Shown piece after piece: positions 1 through 7,049 of a DNA stretch of 64,000 nt. Made by a program: the position numbers and the translations under genes. How positions within the stretch are numbered: the first letter of the stretch is position 1; the number at the start of each line of letters is the position of its first letter. Under the pieces are notes generated by a model. It saw nothing but the letters and a program-made list of their open reading frames with translations. It did no database searches and had not been told where the DNA came from. Origin of the DNA: Poriferisodalis sp022821985 (GTDB taxonomy: Bacteria > Actinomycetota > Acidimicrobiia > Acidimicrobiales > Poriferisodalaceae); contig NZ_OZ244781.1 of the NCBI RefSeq assembly GCF_965219595.1, forward strand, positions 1,550,001 to 1,614,000, in the 5' to 3' direction.

Positions 1-155
1 AGTCCTGACTGTTTCACCAGCTGCAAGCCCCGACCAAGCTAGGTCATGGCGAACCGGGTACCCGGGAGTCAATTGACGGCGGGGTGCGGCACGGCAGTGT
101 CGCGAATCACCTCGGTGCCGCACAGCATTGAGCGGCCGCGAGAATTGGGGCTGCT

Positions 156-560
156 ATGGCGGCGTCGGCGAGGTTTGAGCAGTTCACGTTGGCCGGGATC
201 GCTGCGCTGCATCTCGGCGTCGGGCTGACGCATACCTACAGCCACGCTGCTGCGGACGTGCCCATTCCGGCCGCCCAACAGGTGTACATCGCGATCGTCG
301 TGACGCTGCTGCCGCTCGCCGCGGTGTGGCTGGCGTTCCGCCGCAGCCTCCGGCTGGGCGCTGCGCTGTTCGCCGCCTCGATGTACGCCTCGTTCGTGTT
401 CGGCTACCTGCTGCACTTCGTCATCGACAGCCCAGACCTGCACTCCAACGTCACCGGCGACAGCGCAGGCGTGTTCTTCCACACGGCGCTGAACTTGGCG
501 CTCATCGAGTTCGTCGGTTTCGCATTCGGCCTGGTCGCCGCGGCCCGCCGAGCCCGCTGA
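156..560 (+). CDS. small four-helix membrane protein, unknown function
   Basis: A 134-residue protein dominated by four hydrophobic segments (about residues 8-25, 42-60, 67-90 and 110-130), so an integral membrane protein is seen directly. Short charged loops separate the helices and the C-terminus is Arg-rich (AARRAR), which suggests a cytoplasmic tail. The ATG at 156 is used because it precedes the first helix. The next gene starts 6 bases after the stop, so the two are probably co-transcribed. I do not recognise the family and assign no function. Confidence 0.75.
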   Translation: MAASARFEQFTLAGIAALHLGVGLTHTYSHAAADVPIPAAQQVYIAIVVTLLPLAAVWLAFRRSLRLGAALFAASMYASFVFGYLLHFVIDSPDLHSNVTGDSAGVFFHTALNLALIEFVGFAFGLVAAARRAR

Positions 561-565
561 GGGGA

Positions 566-1228
566 ATGTCTGTGATTGTCAGTGCTGAGTCGGAGCCTTC
601 CCCTCGCGAAGAGTCGGCGAGATCGACCCCGTCCTCGGGGCGTCGGCCTCGCTGGGCCGATGGGCGGTTGATCCACCCGCGGGATGACGGAATTGCCGCG
701 TGGATCAAGTTCGCCACGTGGAGTCTCGCCGGAATCGGGATCTTGTTGCTTGGGCTGGCAGGAATCCCTACTAGCGCGACGATGCCTGGAGCCGCGTTGG
801 TTGTCGTGCTGGCTGTGGCCCTGGCGATCGCTGCAGGGCGGGTAGTGAGCGTTCGCGCCCGCTCGTTGGCGGAGCGTGCCGCGTGGACTGGCACCACAGT
901 CGGGTACTCGCCGTCTGAGGCCGGCAGCTCGACGGATTGGTGGCGCGCAGCACGTTGGCCCGATGGCCGCTTTGTGGCCGCTACCGGCGTCGTCGCCTAC
1001 GTCGCCGGGTTTGCCGTGCCGGTGTTGTTGGCGGTGGCATTGTGGGTGCTCGGGCGCATGGGCGCGCCGGATCTCGGTGTCCCGTCATGGTGGGGTTCGT
1101 TGGCCGCCGTGCTGATGTTGCCGACTTCGTTCGTAGGTGTTGCATCGAGTCGGCGGCTCAAGGCACTCGCCACCAAGGACGCTGCAGCCGGCGTCGGCGA
1201 ACCAACCGAGCAGCCGACGACTTTCTAG
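566..1228 (+). CDS. membrane protein, unknown function
   Basis: A 220-residue protein. A polar, Ser/Pro/Arg-rich N-terminus of about 50 residues precedes two hydrophobic segments near 50-90, and a second hydrophobic pair lies near 140-195. The C-terminus is polar. The ATG at 566 follows the weak AG-rich stretch TGAGGGGA and lies just after the stop of the upstream membrane protein. The open frame extends upstream to 326, but that part only shadows the preceding gene. It may form an operon with that gene. No family recognised. Confidence 0.7.
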   Translation: MSVIVSAESEPSPREESARSTPSSGRRPRWADGRLIHPRDDGIAAWIKFATWSLAGIGILLLGLAGIPTSATMPGAALVVVLAVALAIAAGRVVSVRARSLAERAAWTGTTVGYSPSEAGSSTDWWRAARWPDGRFVAATGVVAYVAGFAVPVLLAVALWVLGRMGAPDLGVPSWWGSLAAVLMLPTSFVGVASSRRLKALATKDAAAGVGEPTEQPTTF

Positions 1229-1355
1229 CTGCGGGCGAATTCGACGAGTTCGCTTATCGGTCGCTGTCGGACTCAGCTCGCCAGAGGTCACGCCGACGCT
1301 TGAACTCGAAGGCAAATTCTCCGATCTGCGCTTCGAGCTCGAGCTGCGGCGTACT

Positions 1356-1379
1356 GATAATCCTGTCGCTGCTCGGAGG
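1356..1379 (+). promoter_or_regulatory. putative promoter and ribosome-binding site of the VapBC45-like pair
   Basis: An extended -10 like TGATAAT (1355-1361) is followed by GGAGG at about 1374-1378. These would serve starts at 1392 (GTG) or 1395/1398 (ATG), but that frame runs only to a TGA at 1431-1433, whereas the antitoxin frame is offset from it. See the antitoxin entry. Confidence 0.4.
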
Positions 1380-1429
1380 CATCTGGTGGTAGTGATGATG
1401 TTTGGCAACTGCGGCAACTGGAGTGGATC

Positions 1430-2125
1430 CTGAACGGAACGCAAGAATTCGACCTGAGCCAGCCCGTCTATTCGCTGACTGACGCGGCCGCGATCCTCGC
1501 AGTCAGCCGGAGCACGCTTGGTTGGTGGCTGGAGGGCGGCGAGCGTCGCGGCCATCACTACAAGCCGGTCATCCGGACCGAACCAACCGGCGACACCCGC
1601 CTCACCTGGCCGGAGTTCCTGGAAGCGGGACTCCTGCGCCAGTATCGGCGCAAGCTCCAGGTCCGACTCCATGAAATTCGCAACTTCGTCTCGGCCCTCA
1701 GGGACGAGCTGGGAGTGGCGCATCCGCTGGCGTACGCGACGCCGTGGGTCGGCGAGGGGCGGCGGCTGCTCATCCGTTTCCAAGAGTTGTGCGAACTGCG
1801 CGGCGAACTGCGTCTTATCGCATTGGTAGACGACCAGCCGTTGCTGCTTCCTCCGGCTGATTCATTCGTGAAGCGGGTGGAATGGGATGACGACCGGCCG
1901 GTCGCATGGCGGCCGCACGCCGATGATGCTTCGCCGGTCCGGTGCCGGCCAGACCGGCGGTTCGGCAGGCCGGCTATCGCTGGCATCAGCACGTCGGCGA
2001 TTGTCGAACATCTCGACGGGGGCGAAACCGAGAGTGAAGTGGCTGAACAGTTCGATCTGGCGCTCGAGAACATCCGGTGGGCTGTCGCCTACGAGACATC
2101 GCGTGCCGCTGAGCACGCGGCGTGA
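1430..2125 (+). CDS. VapB45-like antitoxin (HTH plus DUF433-type C-terminus)
   Basis: The frame encodes about 231 residues. An N-terminal MerR-like helix-turn-helix (YSLTDAAAILAVSRSTLGWW) is followed by a long linker helix and a DUF433-like C-terminus (GRPAIAGISTSAIVEHLDGG). The order, length and downstream PIN gene match the Mycobacterium VapB45/VapC45 type (Rv2018/Rv2019), where the antitoxin binds DNA and neutralises the toxin. The start is unresolved. The frame opens at 1361 but has no ATG, GTG or TTG before the HTH. The well-placed GGAGG serves starts in another frame that stops at 1433. Either a CTG (1409, 1418 or 1430) is used, or a frameshift lies near the start. The stop overlaps the next gene's GTG. 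Confidence 0.7.
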   Translation: MNGTQEFDLSQPVYSLTDAAAILAVSRSTLGWWLEGGERRGHHYKPVIRTEPTGDTRLTWPEFLEAGLLRQYRRKLQVRLHEIRNFVSALRDELGVAHPLAYATPWVGEGRRLLIRFQELCELRGELRLIALVDDQPLLLPPADSFVKRVEWDDDRPVAWRPHADDASPVRCRPDRRFGRPAIAGISTSAIVEHLDGGETESEVAEQFDLALENIRWAVAYETSRAAEHAA

Positions 2126-2553
2126 AGGCAGCCGCTGTTCGCTTCTACTTCGATGCGGACATCCTCGGGCTTGCCAAGGTCGTCGGAGCGCTGAGACCAG
2201 ACGTGACCTTTCCAGGAGATCCCGGTGCGCAGATGCACGGCTTGGTACGGGCGCCGTGTGCCATCAGCACCACGGACACACCCGACACGGTGTGGATCCC
2301 CTACACAGCCGCCGAGGAGATGATTGCCATAACGCGTGATGGAAGAATCAGTCAGCGGGTTGCTGAATTGGCTGCGGTCATTCAGCACGGAGCTCGTTTG
2401 GTGGTGCTCACGAGTGCCGATGCCGGGACGGTTTGGGGCCAGCTTGAGGTTCTGATGACGCAGTGGCGAAGGATCGAACGGTTGCACGAATTGCCAGGGC
2501 CGTTCATCTACCGCGCGAGCCGCAGCAGCCTCCAAGCAGTCGAGCTCGCCTGA
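2122..2553 (+). CDS. VapC45-like PIN-domain toxin
   Basis: A 143-residue protein starting at a GTG that overlaps the antitoxin stop (GTGA), typical of toxin-antitoxin coupling. The N-terminus FYFDADILGLAKVVGALRPD places an acidic residue pair on the first strand, as in the VapC45 branch of the PIN-like nucleases, and DVTFPGDPG follows. PIN toxins cleave RNA using Mg2+ held by conserved acidic residues. Later acidic positions (DADILG, EEMIAITRDGRI) are consistent with an intact active site. Antitoxin pairing and size (Rv2019-like, about 140 residues) support the call. Substrate is unknown. Confidence 0.72.
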   Translation: MKAAAVRFYFDADILGLAKVVGALRPDVTFPGDPGAQMHGLVRAPCAISTTDTPDTVWIPYTAAEEMIAITRDGRISQRVAELAAVIQHGARLVVLTSADAGTVWGQLEVLMTQWRRIERLHELPGPFIYRASRSSLQAVELA

Positions 2554-2574
2554 CCTTCACCTCGAACAGATGCG

Positions 2575-3228
2575 TTACTCCGGCAGGCGGCGTCCGCCGG
2601 TGACCTGAAACGTCAGCTCGTCGCTGTCGCTCGTGTTAGTGCTGTCGAGCACTAGGTGGGCAGCGTCGCCGGGGCGGTGCTGGGATCGGTAGCGGTCCTC
2701 GACGGGCATCCAGATGTCTTCCCAGCGGGTTTGTGCAGCTTGGCCGTCACGAGCCAGCCCACGGGCCAGCCGGGTGGGGCGGTCGGCTTCGACCCAGATC
2801 AGGAAGTGGTACCGGTCGCGGATCGACGGATGGGCGCAGTAGACGCCCTCCACGATGAGCGCATTGTCATGTGGCGCGGTGACCCATTCGCCGGGACGGT
2901 CTGTGCTCCAGTCGTAGCGCCGGTATCGAATGGGCGCGCCGCGTTCGTGGGGCTCGAGCACGTCTCGCTCCAGCCGGGAGAGGTCGAAGAGGCCGCCGAT
3001 CTGCTGCTCCGACCTGGCCGGGTCGACCGTCGGCCGTCCGAAGTCGTCGCCGTGGACGAGAGCGACATCGGCCGGCCAGCAACGGACCAGCTCCGCAGCC
3101 AGCCTGCTCTTGCCGGACCCGCCCGGCCCGTCGATGCCGACCCGCACAGGTGATCCCGCCGGCGCCACCAGTCCCACGATGTCGGCCGCGCCAATCCGAC
3201 CACCCTGAGACACAGCACTTGGCGACAT
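2575..3228 (-). CDS. uridine kinase-like P-loop nucleoside kinase
   Basis: A 217-residue soluble protein with Walker A GPGGSGKS at residues 34-41. An HGDDF motif follows (substrate-binding Asp of the uridine kinase/phosphoribulokinase superfamily), then YDW and an ALIVEGVYCAHP strand equal to the usual VIVEG. An Arg-rich lid (RLARGLARDG) comes next. The family transfers phosphate from ATP to a nucleoside or related small molecule. Actinobacterial members annotated as uridine kinase often lack biochemical proof, so the substrate is inferred. It is transcribed convergently toward vapC45, with about 20 bases between the stops. Confidence 0.75.
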   Translation of the reverse strand: MSPSAVSQGGRIGAADIVGLVAPAGSPVRVGIDGPGGSGKSRLAAELVRCWPADVALVHGDDFGRPTVDPARSEQQIGGLFDLSRLERDVLEPHERGAPIRYRRYDWSTDRPGEWVTAPHDNALIVEGVYCAHPSIRDRYHFLIWVEADRPTRLARGLARDGQAAQTRWEDIWMPVEDRYRSQHRPGDAAHLVLDSTNTSDSDELTFQVTGGRRLPE

Positions 3229-3445
3229 GCATCTCCTCTCGCCGTTGGAGCACGTGATTCAGGTGCTCGATCCGACCAGGCCGACCCTACGTTCGGCACA
3301 TGGCCGCCGACATAGTGACGGCGGCAGAACTGGAGTAGCTCCGCCTAGCTGAGCGTCACGGCGAATCCATCCCAGCCGCTGCTAGGTCTGTGCCTCATTG
3401 CCTCGCCATCGCGAACGACATCACCTAGAGTGGGCACCTAGACCA

Positions 3446-3475
3446 CCCGGCCCTTGAGGGGCCGGGTTTTCTTTT
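3446..3475 (+). terminator. strong hairpin with T-tract, possibly ending a very short transcript
   Basis: An 8-bp GC stem (3446-3453 with 3459-3466) with a 5-nt loop is followed by TTTTCTTTT. It is a classical intrinsic terminator read on the plus strand. No plus-strand gene lies upstream: the nearest gene, the kinase, points the other way. A TAGAGT hexamer at 3426-3431 could act as a -10 box and give a transcript of only about 40 nt. A similarly placed hairpin occurs at 9318-9351. Confidence 0.6.
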
Positions 3476-3509
3476 GCCTACTAGCCAGTCGGTTTGGACA
3501 GGGTGCCGT

Positions 3510-3935
3510 TCAGGAGTGCATCTCGAAGCGGCCGTCGCACATGGTGAAGCACAGCCTCGACAGCACATCCATGCCGAGCACGATGTCGCAGTCGCTGATA
3601 CGGCGACCCAGCCCGATTGCGATGACGGCGTGCGCTCTGCCGTACCTGTAGCCGTCGCCCCACGCGCTGGCCGCATCTGGCGTGTCAACAGGCAAAGCGA
3701 TGTCGAGGTCGAAGGTGTCAGTCTGCACCTGCCCGATGGGCGTGTTGACGATCTCGATACCGCTCGCCGTAACCCCGAGCCGTTCAATCACTTCATGTGT
3801 CGCCGCCGTTGTCGTTGCGCCCGTATCGACAAGCGCCCTGTACCGGGCCGGATCCTGATCGCTCGTCGGAGCGCTGACTTCGACATAGAACCGCACATAA
3901 CGGCCATGTTCGATGTCGGTTTCGAAGGTTGTCAC
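3510..3935 (-). CDS. retropepsin-like aspartic protease
   Basis: A 141-residue protein with the catalytic signature ALVDTGATTT (Asp37-Thr-Gly) and a second hydrophobic-hydrophobic-Gly strand, IVLGMDVLSR, near the C-terminus. Both are hallmarks of single-domain retroviral-type pepsins, which act as homodimers. The GTG at 3935 is chosen because it lies 5 bases after the stop of the upstream 79-residue gene and gives the expected length. Translational coupling is likely. Substrate and role are unknown; comparable protease/partner pairs occur in bacterial accessory regions. A plus-strand terminator hairpin lies just downstream. The open frame extends upstream to 4280, but that part shadows the partner gene. 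Confidence 0.75.
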   Translation of the reverse strand: MTTFETDIEHGRYVRFYVEVSAPTSDQDPARYRALVDTGATTTAATHEVIERLGVTASGIEIVNTPIGQVQTDTFDLDIALPVDTPDAASAWGDGYRYGRAHAVIAIGLGRRISDCDIVLGMDVLSRLCFTMCDGRFEMHS

Positions 3936-3940
3936 CCGTG

Positions 3941-4180
3941 TCAGGCCAGGGCGGCGGCCATGGTGCCCAGTTCGATCGGCTCGGAACGGATCTCTTGGGT
4001 GGTGAAGTTTCCGACTCCGCAGCTTGCGTTGCCGGCGGTTCGTGCTTCGCGAATGCTCGCATAGGTGCCGATGAGCTGGCCGTCGTGCAGCACAGCGAAC
4101 TGCCCGAGATGGCTTGCTTCGAGCTCTGCGCGCACGGCTTCGAAGGCTGCGTAGTTCTTCAGCACGTCGGCGCGTTCCAT
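3941..4180 (-). CDS. 79-residue partner of the retropepsin-like protease
   Basis: A small soluble protein (MERADVLKNYAAFEAVRAEL...) with a central HLGQFAVLHDGQLIGTY strand pair and a SIREARTAGN helix. Small proteins with this G-x-F-A-x-x-x-x-G pattern are often encoded directly before retropepsin-like proteases (DUF5678-like; named from memory, not searched). The ATG at 4180 has GGAGG seven bases upstream. A longer frame to 4216 exists but lacks this site. A close paralogue of identical length lies at 9410-9649, where no protease follows. Function is unknown; it may be substrate, chaperone or inhibitor of the protease. Confidence 0.65.
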   Translation of the reverse strand: MERADVLKNYAAFEAVRAELEASHLGQFAVLHDGQLIGTYASIREARTAGNASCGVGNFTTQEIRSEPIELGTMAAALA

Positions 4181-4306
4181 GGTGGCCTCCGAGGTTGCTG
4201 CGCTGAACTGCACCATAGCGATGCCAGCACGCGTGTCTCGGAACCATTAGTGCTCGATCCGGCCTCGTCGGTGCGGACAAGTCCGGGGGCGACGGTCCGA
4301 GGCCGC

Positions 4307-4855
4307 TCAGTCGGGGATCCAGTCCTCGGTTTTGATGCCGAGGCCGTCGGCGATGCGGTTGGCGTAGGCGTAGTAGCCGACGACTTCGGTGATGTCGAGG
4401 ATGTCGCGGTCAGAGAAGCCGGCGTGGCGCAGGGCCTCGACGTCGGCGTCGTCCATGTCGGCGGGTGCGGCGGTGAGCTTGACGGCGTAGGCCAGCATGG
4501 CGGTGCGCTTGGGTGACAGCGGGGCGGTGGTCCAGTCGTGCTCGACGGCTGCGACCAGTTCGTCGTCGGCGATGAGGCGGCGCAGACCGCGCCGGTGGTG
4601 GACCACTCAGTAGTGGCAGTGGTTGGTGAGGCTGACGACCAGGGCGATGAGCTCGCGTTCGACCTTGCGCAGCGTGGCGGTGCCGGCCATGGCCGATTCG
4701 TAGAGGCCTTGGTGTGCGGCCATGGAGCGGGGGTTGAGCGAGTGGACGGCCAGGATGTTGTCGACCCGGCGGTGGGTGGGGTCCACGACCCGGAGGTGCA
4801 GCTCGCCGAGCTCGCCGTCCCAGGAGTCGTCGGGGATCATCTCGATACGCGCCAT
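4307..4855 (-). CDS. AhpD-family peroxidase-related enzyme with in-frame UGA: candidate selenoprotein
   Basis: Reading through one TGA (4607-4609) gives a 182-residue protein matching the carboxymuconolactone decarboxylase/AhpD fold over its whole length, close to the peroxidase-related enzyme subfamily (about 180 residues). The N-terminus is MARIEMIPDD. The redox helix reads TNHCHY-UGA-VVHH, where the family has N-x-C-x-Y-C-V-x-H-H. The UGA is therefore residue 83 and replaces exactly the second Cys of C80-x-x-C83. Downstream motifs are intact (LSPKRTAMLAYAVKLT, AGFSDRDILDITEVVGYYAY). A SECIS-like hairpin follows. Bacterial AhpD-like selenoproteins are an established class. The alternative is a TGC-to-TGA nonsense mutation. 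No selA, selB, selC or selD lies in this window. Confidence 0.72.
4578..4594 (-). promoter_or_regulatory. candidate bacterial SECIS hairpin
   Basis: On the mRNA, 12 nt after the UGA, a perfect 6-bp stem CGGCGC/GCGCCG encloses the 5-nt loop GGUCU. The apical loop starts 18 nt after the UGA and its first two bases are G. This fits the published bSECIS rules: a small loop with a G in the first two positions, placed about 16-37 nt from the UGA. The hairpin lies within coding sequence, as bacterial SECIS elements must. GC-rich DNA makes chance stems common, so the fit is supportive rather than proof. Confidence 0.6.
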
Positions 4856-4894
4856 GGGCCAGCGTGACACACCGGCGGGGCACAGCCCGCACCG

Positions 4895-4957
4895 GGCCGT
4901 ACCTCGCCCGAAAACAATTCTTCGGCCCTTCCCGCCATAGGTACATTGAGGCGCAGT
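4895..4957 (+). repeat. 63-bp promoter-like repeat, copy 1
   Basis: This stretch matches 8422-8484 with only a few substitutions. Both contain CGCCCGAAAA, ATTCTTCG and the block GCCATAGGTACATTGAGG. The last includes a TAGGTA or TACATT -10-like hexamer read on the plus strand. CGAA...TTCG forms a short inverted repeat. Copy 1 lies between the divergent AhpD-type and AbiEi-like genes; copy 2 lies just before another antitoxin. A shared promoter/operator carried with antitoxin modules is the simplest reading. Confidence 0.6.
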
Positions 4958-5056
4958 CCACTCCCGGTAGAAGCCGTTCGCGATCGTTGGCCACCCCTTT
5001 TGCTGTTCGAGGCGTGTCACCGGAATCGTCGCTGGTGTCGCTGTCTGCTGAAAACC

Positions 5057-5086
5057 TTGCACATTGTGAAAGGTATTCAGTACGAT
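5057..5086 (+). promoter_or_regulatory. promoter of the first AbiE-type pair
   Basis: TTGCAC (5057-5062) and TACGAT (5081-5086), separated by 18 bases, make a good sigma-70-type promoter. The spacer holds CACATTGTG (5060-5068), a short palindrome that could be an antitoxin operator. Transcription would start near 5093. Confidence 0.5.
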
Positions 5087-5135
5087 TTCGAGTGCCGCTG
5101 TGGACGCCGGCGGCCCGCGGCGAAAGGACAGAGCG

Positions 5136-5768
5136 TTGGGCGCAACCGTGGTCGGCCGTCTTGGGGACGTGCCCGCAGCTCAGCATGGCTATTTCACCCG
5201 TGCTCAGGCGGCAGAGGTCGGCGTGCCCGACTGCGACCTCACCCGCTCGGTGCAGCGCGGGCTCATTGAGCGGGTCGGCCACGGCGTGTACCGGGTGGCC
5301 GGTGCGGGGCACGACCCGCTCGCGGACCTGCGTATCGCATGGCTGCGTCTCGACCCCGCCCGCGGCCCTCGCGAGCGGGTGATGCAGCCCACGGTGTGGG
5401 TCACGCTCGGGTCCGCAGCCCGGATTCACGGCTTGGGGGTGTTCGCCGGCGCCGGCCACACGTTCACCTCAGCGCGGCGCATCCAGACTGGTGGGCTTGT
5501 GACGGTGTATCGCCGCGTGGGCGGCGTGCCGCGAGCGGACTGGGAGGTCAAGGACGGGTTCGCGGTGACCACCGTGGCCCGCACAGCCGTCGACCTGCTT
5601 GCTGCGCGCACCGACGGGGGCCATGTCGGCCGGTTCCTCGACGACGCGCTCCGCGTCGGCGCGGTCAGCAAGGACCAACTCGCCCACCGCCTCGCCGTCA
5701 GCCACGACGACATCGAAGCGCTGCTAGCCCAAGCTGCCCAGCACCCGGCTCCGGCGTTTCATGGCTGA
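5136..5768 (+). CDS. AbiEi-type antitoxin (type IV toxin-antitoxin)
   Basis: A protein of about 210 residues. The N-terminal winged HTH reads GYFTRAQAAEVGVPDCDLTR, followed by LIERVGHGVYRVAG, the wing that marks AbiEi/transcriptional-regulator domains. The remainder resembles the AbiEi C-terminal dimer domain, including the TTVARTAVDLLA strand-helix. AbiEi binds inverted repeats to repress its operon and antagonises AbiEii. The TTG at 5136 is preferred because AAAGGA precedes it; a GTG at 5100 in the same frame would add 12 residues without a binding site. It overlaps the toxin gene by 8 bases. Confidence 0.75.
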   Translation: MGATVVGRLGDVPAAQHGYFTRAQAAEVGVPDCDLTRSVQRGLIERVGHGVYRVAGAGHDPLADLRIAWLRLDPARGPRERVMQPTVWVTLGSAARIHGLGVFAGAGHTFTSARRIQTGGLVTVYRRVGGVPRADWEVKDGFAVTTVARTAVDLLAARTDGGHVGRFLDDALRVGAVSKDQLAHRLAVSHDDIEALLAQAAQHPAPAFHG

Positions 5769-6696
5769 CCCGGCCGTCGGCGACACTCCAGCCCAGCGCT
5801 ATCGCACGCCCGAGGCATTCCGCCAAGCCCTCGCCGCTCGAATTGCCGACTGCGCTGCCGAGGGCGGCATCGCAGCGAGCGAGATACGGCGCCACTTCAC
5901 ATACGACCGACTGCTCTCGCGACTGTTCATCGCAGACCCCGACCGGTGGGTGCTCAAAGGAGCCACAGGCCTCTTGGCCCGGGTACCGGGCCGAGCCCGC
6001 TACAGCCTCGATGTCGACCTGTTCGGTCGAACCGGCGTCACGACGGCTGTCGAAGCACTACAGCGGCTTGGCACAGCCGACACCCTTGGCGACTACTTCA
6101 CATTCGACATCAACGCCCGCCGTGCTCCCTCGCCGCACGAGGACGCAGCCTCTCTCACGGCCACGGCGTTCCTTGGCGAACGAGAATTCGAACGATTCAA
6201 GATCGATCTCGTGGTCGTCTCCAACATGACAGCGGAGCCCGAGTCCGTGGACCCCATCCAACCGGTCGAAGTGCCTGGGCTGCCGACCGCTAGATACCGC
6301 GTCTACCCGCTCGTCGACCACATCGCCGATAAGCACGCTGCCATGCTCGACACCTACCGAGGTCGGCCGAGCACCCGATACCGCGATCTCGTTGATTTGG
6401 CCATCATCGCCGAGACCCAGGTGGTCAGCGCCGATGCGCTCCGCACGGCATTGCTCAGCGAGTACGCCTTTCGCGGCTTGCCCACGCCGACTGCCGTCAC
6501 GCTCCCTTCGCCGGACTGGGAGCGCGGTTATGCACAGGCTGCAAGACAGGCAGCACACCTTGAACACACCACCGCTCGCGGCGCTGCGGAACTCGTCGGC
6601 AGACTCATCAACCCCGTCCTCGCGGGCCGGCACCACGGCACCTGGGACCCGACCTCTTCGGAATGGACCGACGAACCTCACGCCGGCACCACGTAG
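5761..6696 (+). CDS. AbiEii-type nucleotidyltransferase toxin
   Basis: A 311-residue protein of the AbiEii/AbiGii group. VLKGATGLLARVP (residues 64-76) corresponds to the usual KGG-x-x-L loop, and YSLDVDLF (81-88) supplies the D-x-D metal-binding pair of the polymerase-beta-like fold. DKHAAMLDTYRGRPSTRYRD is the conserved helical core with the R-x-x-D motif. Family members transfer nucleotides, for example onto tRNA, and halt growth or abort phage infection. KGAT instead of KGGT is a mild deviation. It is encoded right after, and overlapping, its AbiEi-like antitoxin. Confidence 0.78.
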   Translation: MADPAVGDTPAQRYRTPEAFRQALAARIADCAAEGGIAASEIRRHFTYDRLLSRLFIADPDRWVLKGATGLLARVPGRARYSLDVDLFGRTGVTTAVEALQRLGTADTLGDYFTFDINARRAPSPHEDAASLTATAFLGEREFERFKIDLVVVSNMTAEPESVDPIQPVEVPGLPTARYRVYPLVDHIADKHAAMLDTYRGRPSTRYRDLVDLAIIAETQVVSADALRTALLSEYAFRGLPTPTAVTLPSPDWERGYAQAARQAAHLEHTTARGAAELVGRLINPVLAGRHHGTWDPTSSEWTDEPHAGTT

Positions 6697-6829
6697 CGCC
6701 ACCGGTCAATCTCAGCGATACCGCACAGGCCGCCGCGGAGATCACTCCCAGTTCCATGGCCTGAGCAATGCGCAGAGTCGGACGCGTTGATCCAATGGCC
6801 GCTGCTGGCGGTGCGCGAAACTCTCCCGC

Positions 6830-7027
6830 ATGGCAACTGAGCGCAGCTATCAGGGGTTTCCGCTGCACGAAGCCGTGCGACGTGTTGCGCGCCACCATGT
6901 GCACCCCGACGTGCGACACATCAACGATGAGGAGCTGCACATCTTGCTGAACGCAGCTACGTGGCTGGAATCGAACGGCTGTGAGGAGCTCGTCGGAGAG
7001 CCGCAGTTGTTCAGTCGCAGCGATTAG
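6830..7027 (+). CDS. small hypothetical protein
   Basis: A 65-residue acidic, His-containing protein (MATERSYQGFPLHEAV... ) with two predicted helices, including DEELHILLNAATWLE. No ribosome-binding site is obvious upstream. It lies between the AbiE pair and the secreted HNH gene, and its stop lies 22 bases before that gene's preferred start. The composition looks protein-like rather than random, but no family is recognised. The 130 bases before it hold nothing else I can support. Confidence 0.35.
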   Translation: MATERSYQGFPLHEAVRRVARHHVHPDVRHINDEELHILLNAATWLESNGCEELVGEPQLFSRSD

Positions 7028-7049
7028 GCCGGCTTCGTTCGGCGGCCTC

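Noticed and set aside
1..155. Small ORF 46-228 at the window start
   Set aside because: Overlaps the membrane-protein gene in another frame, no motif or binding site; the first 155 bases hold nothing I can support.
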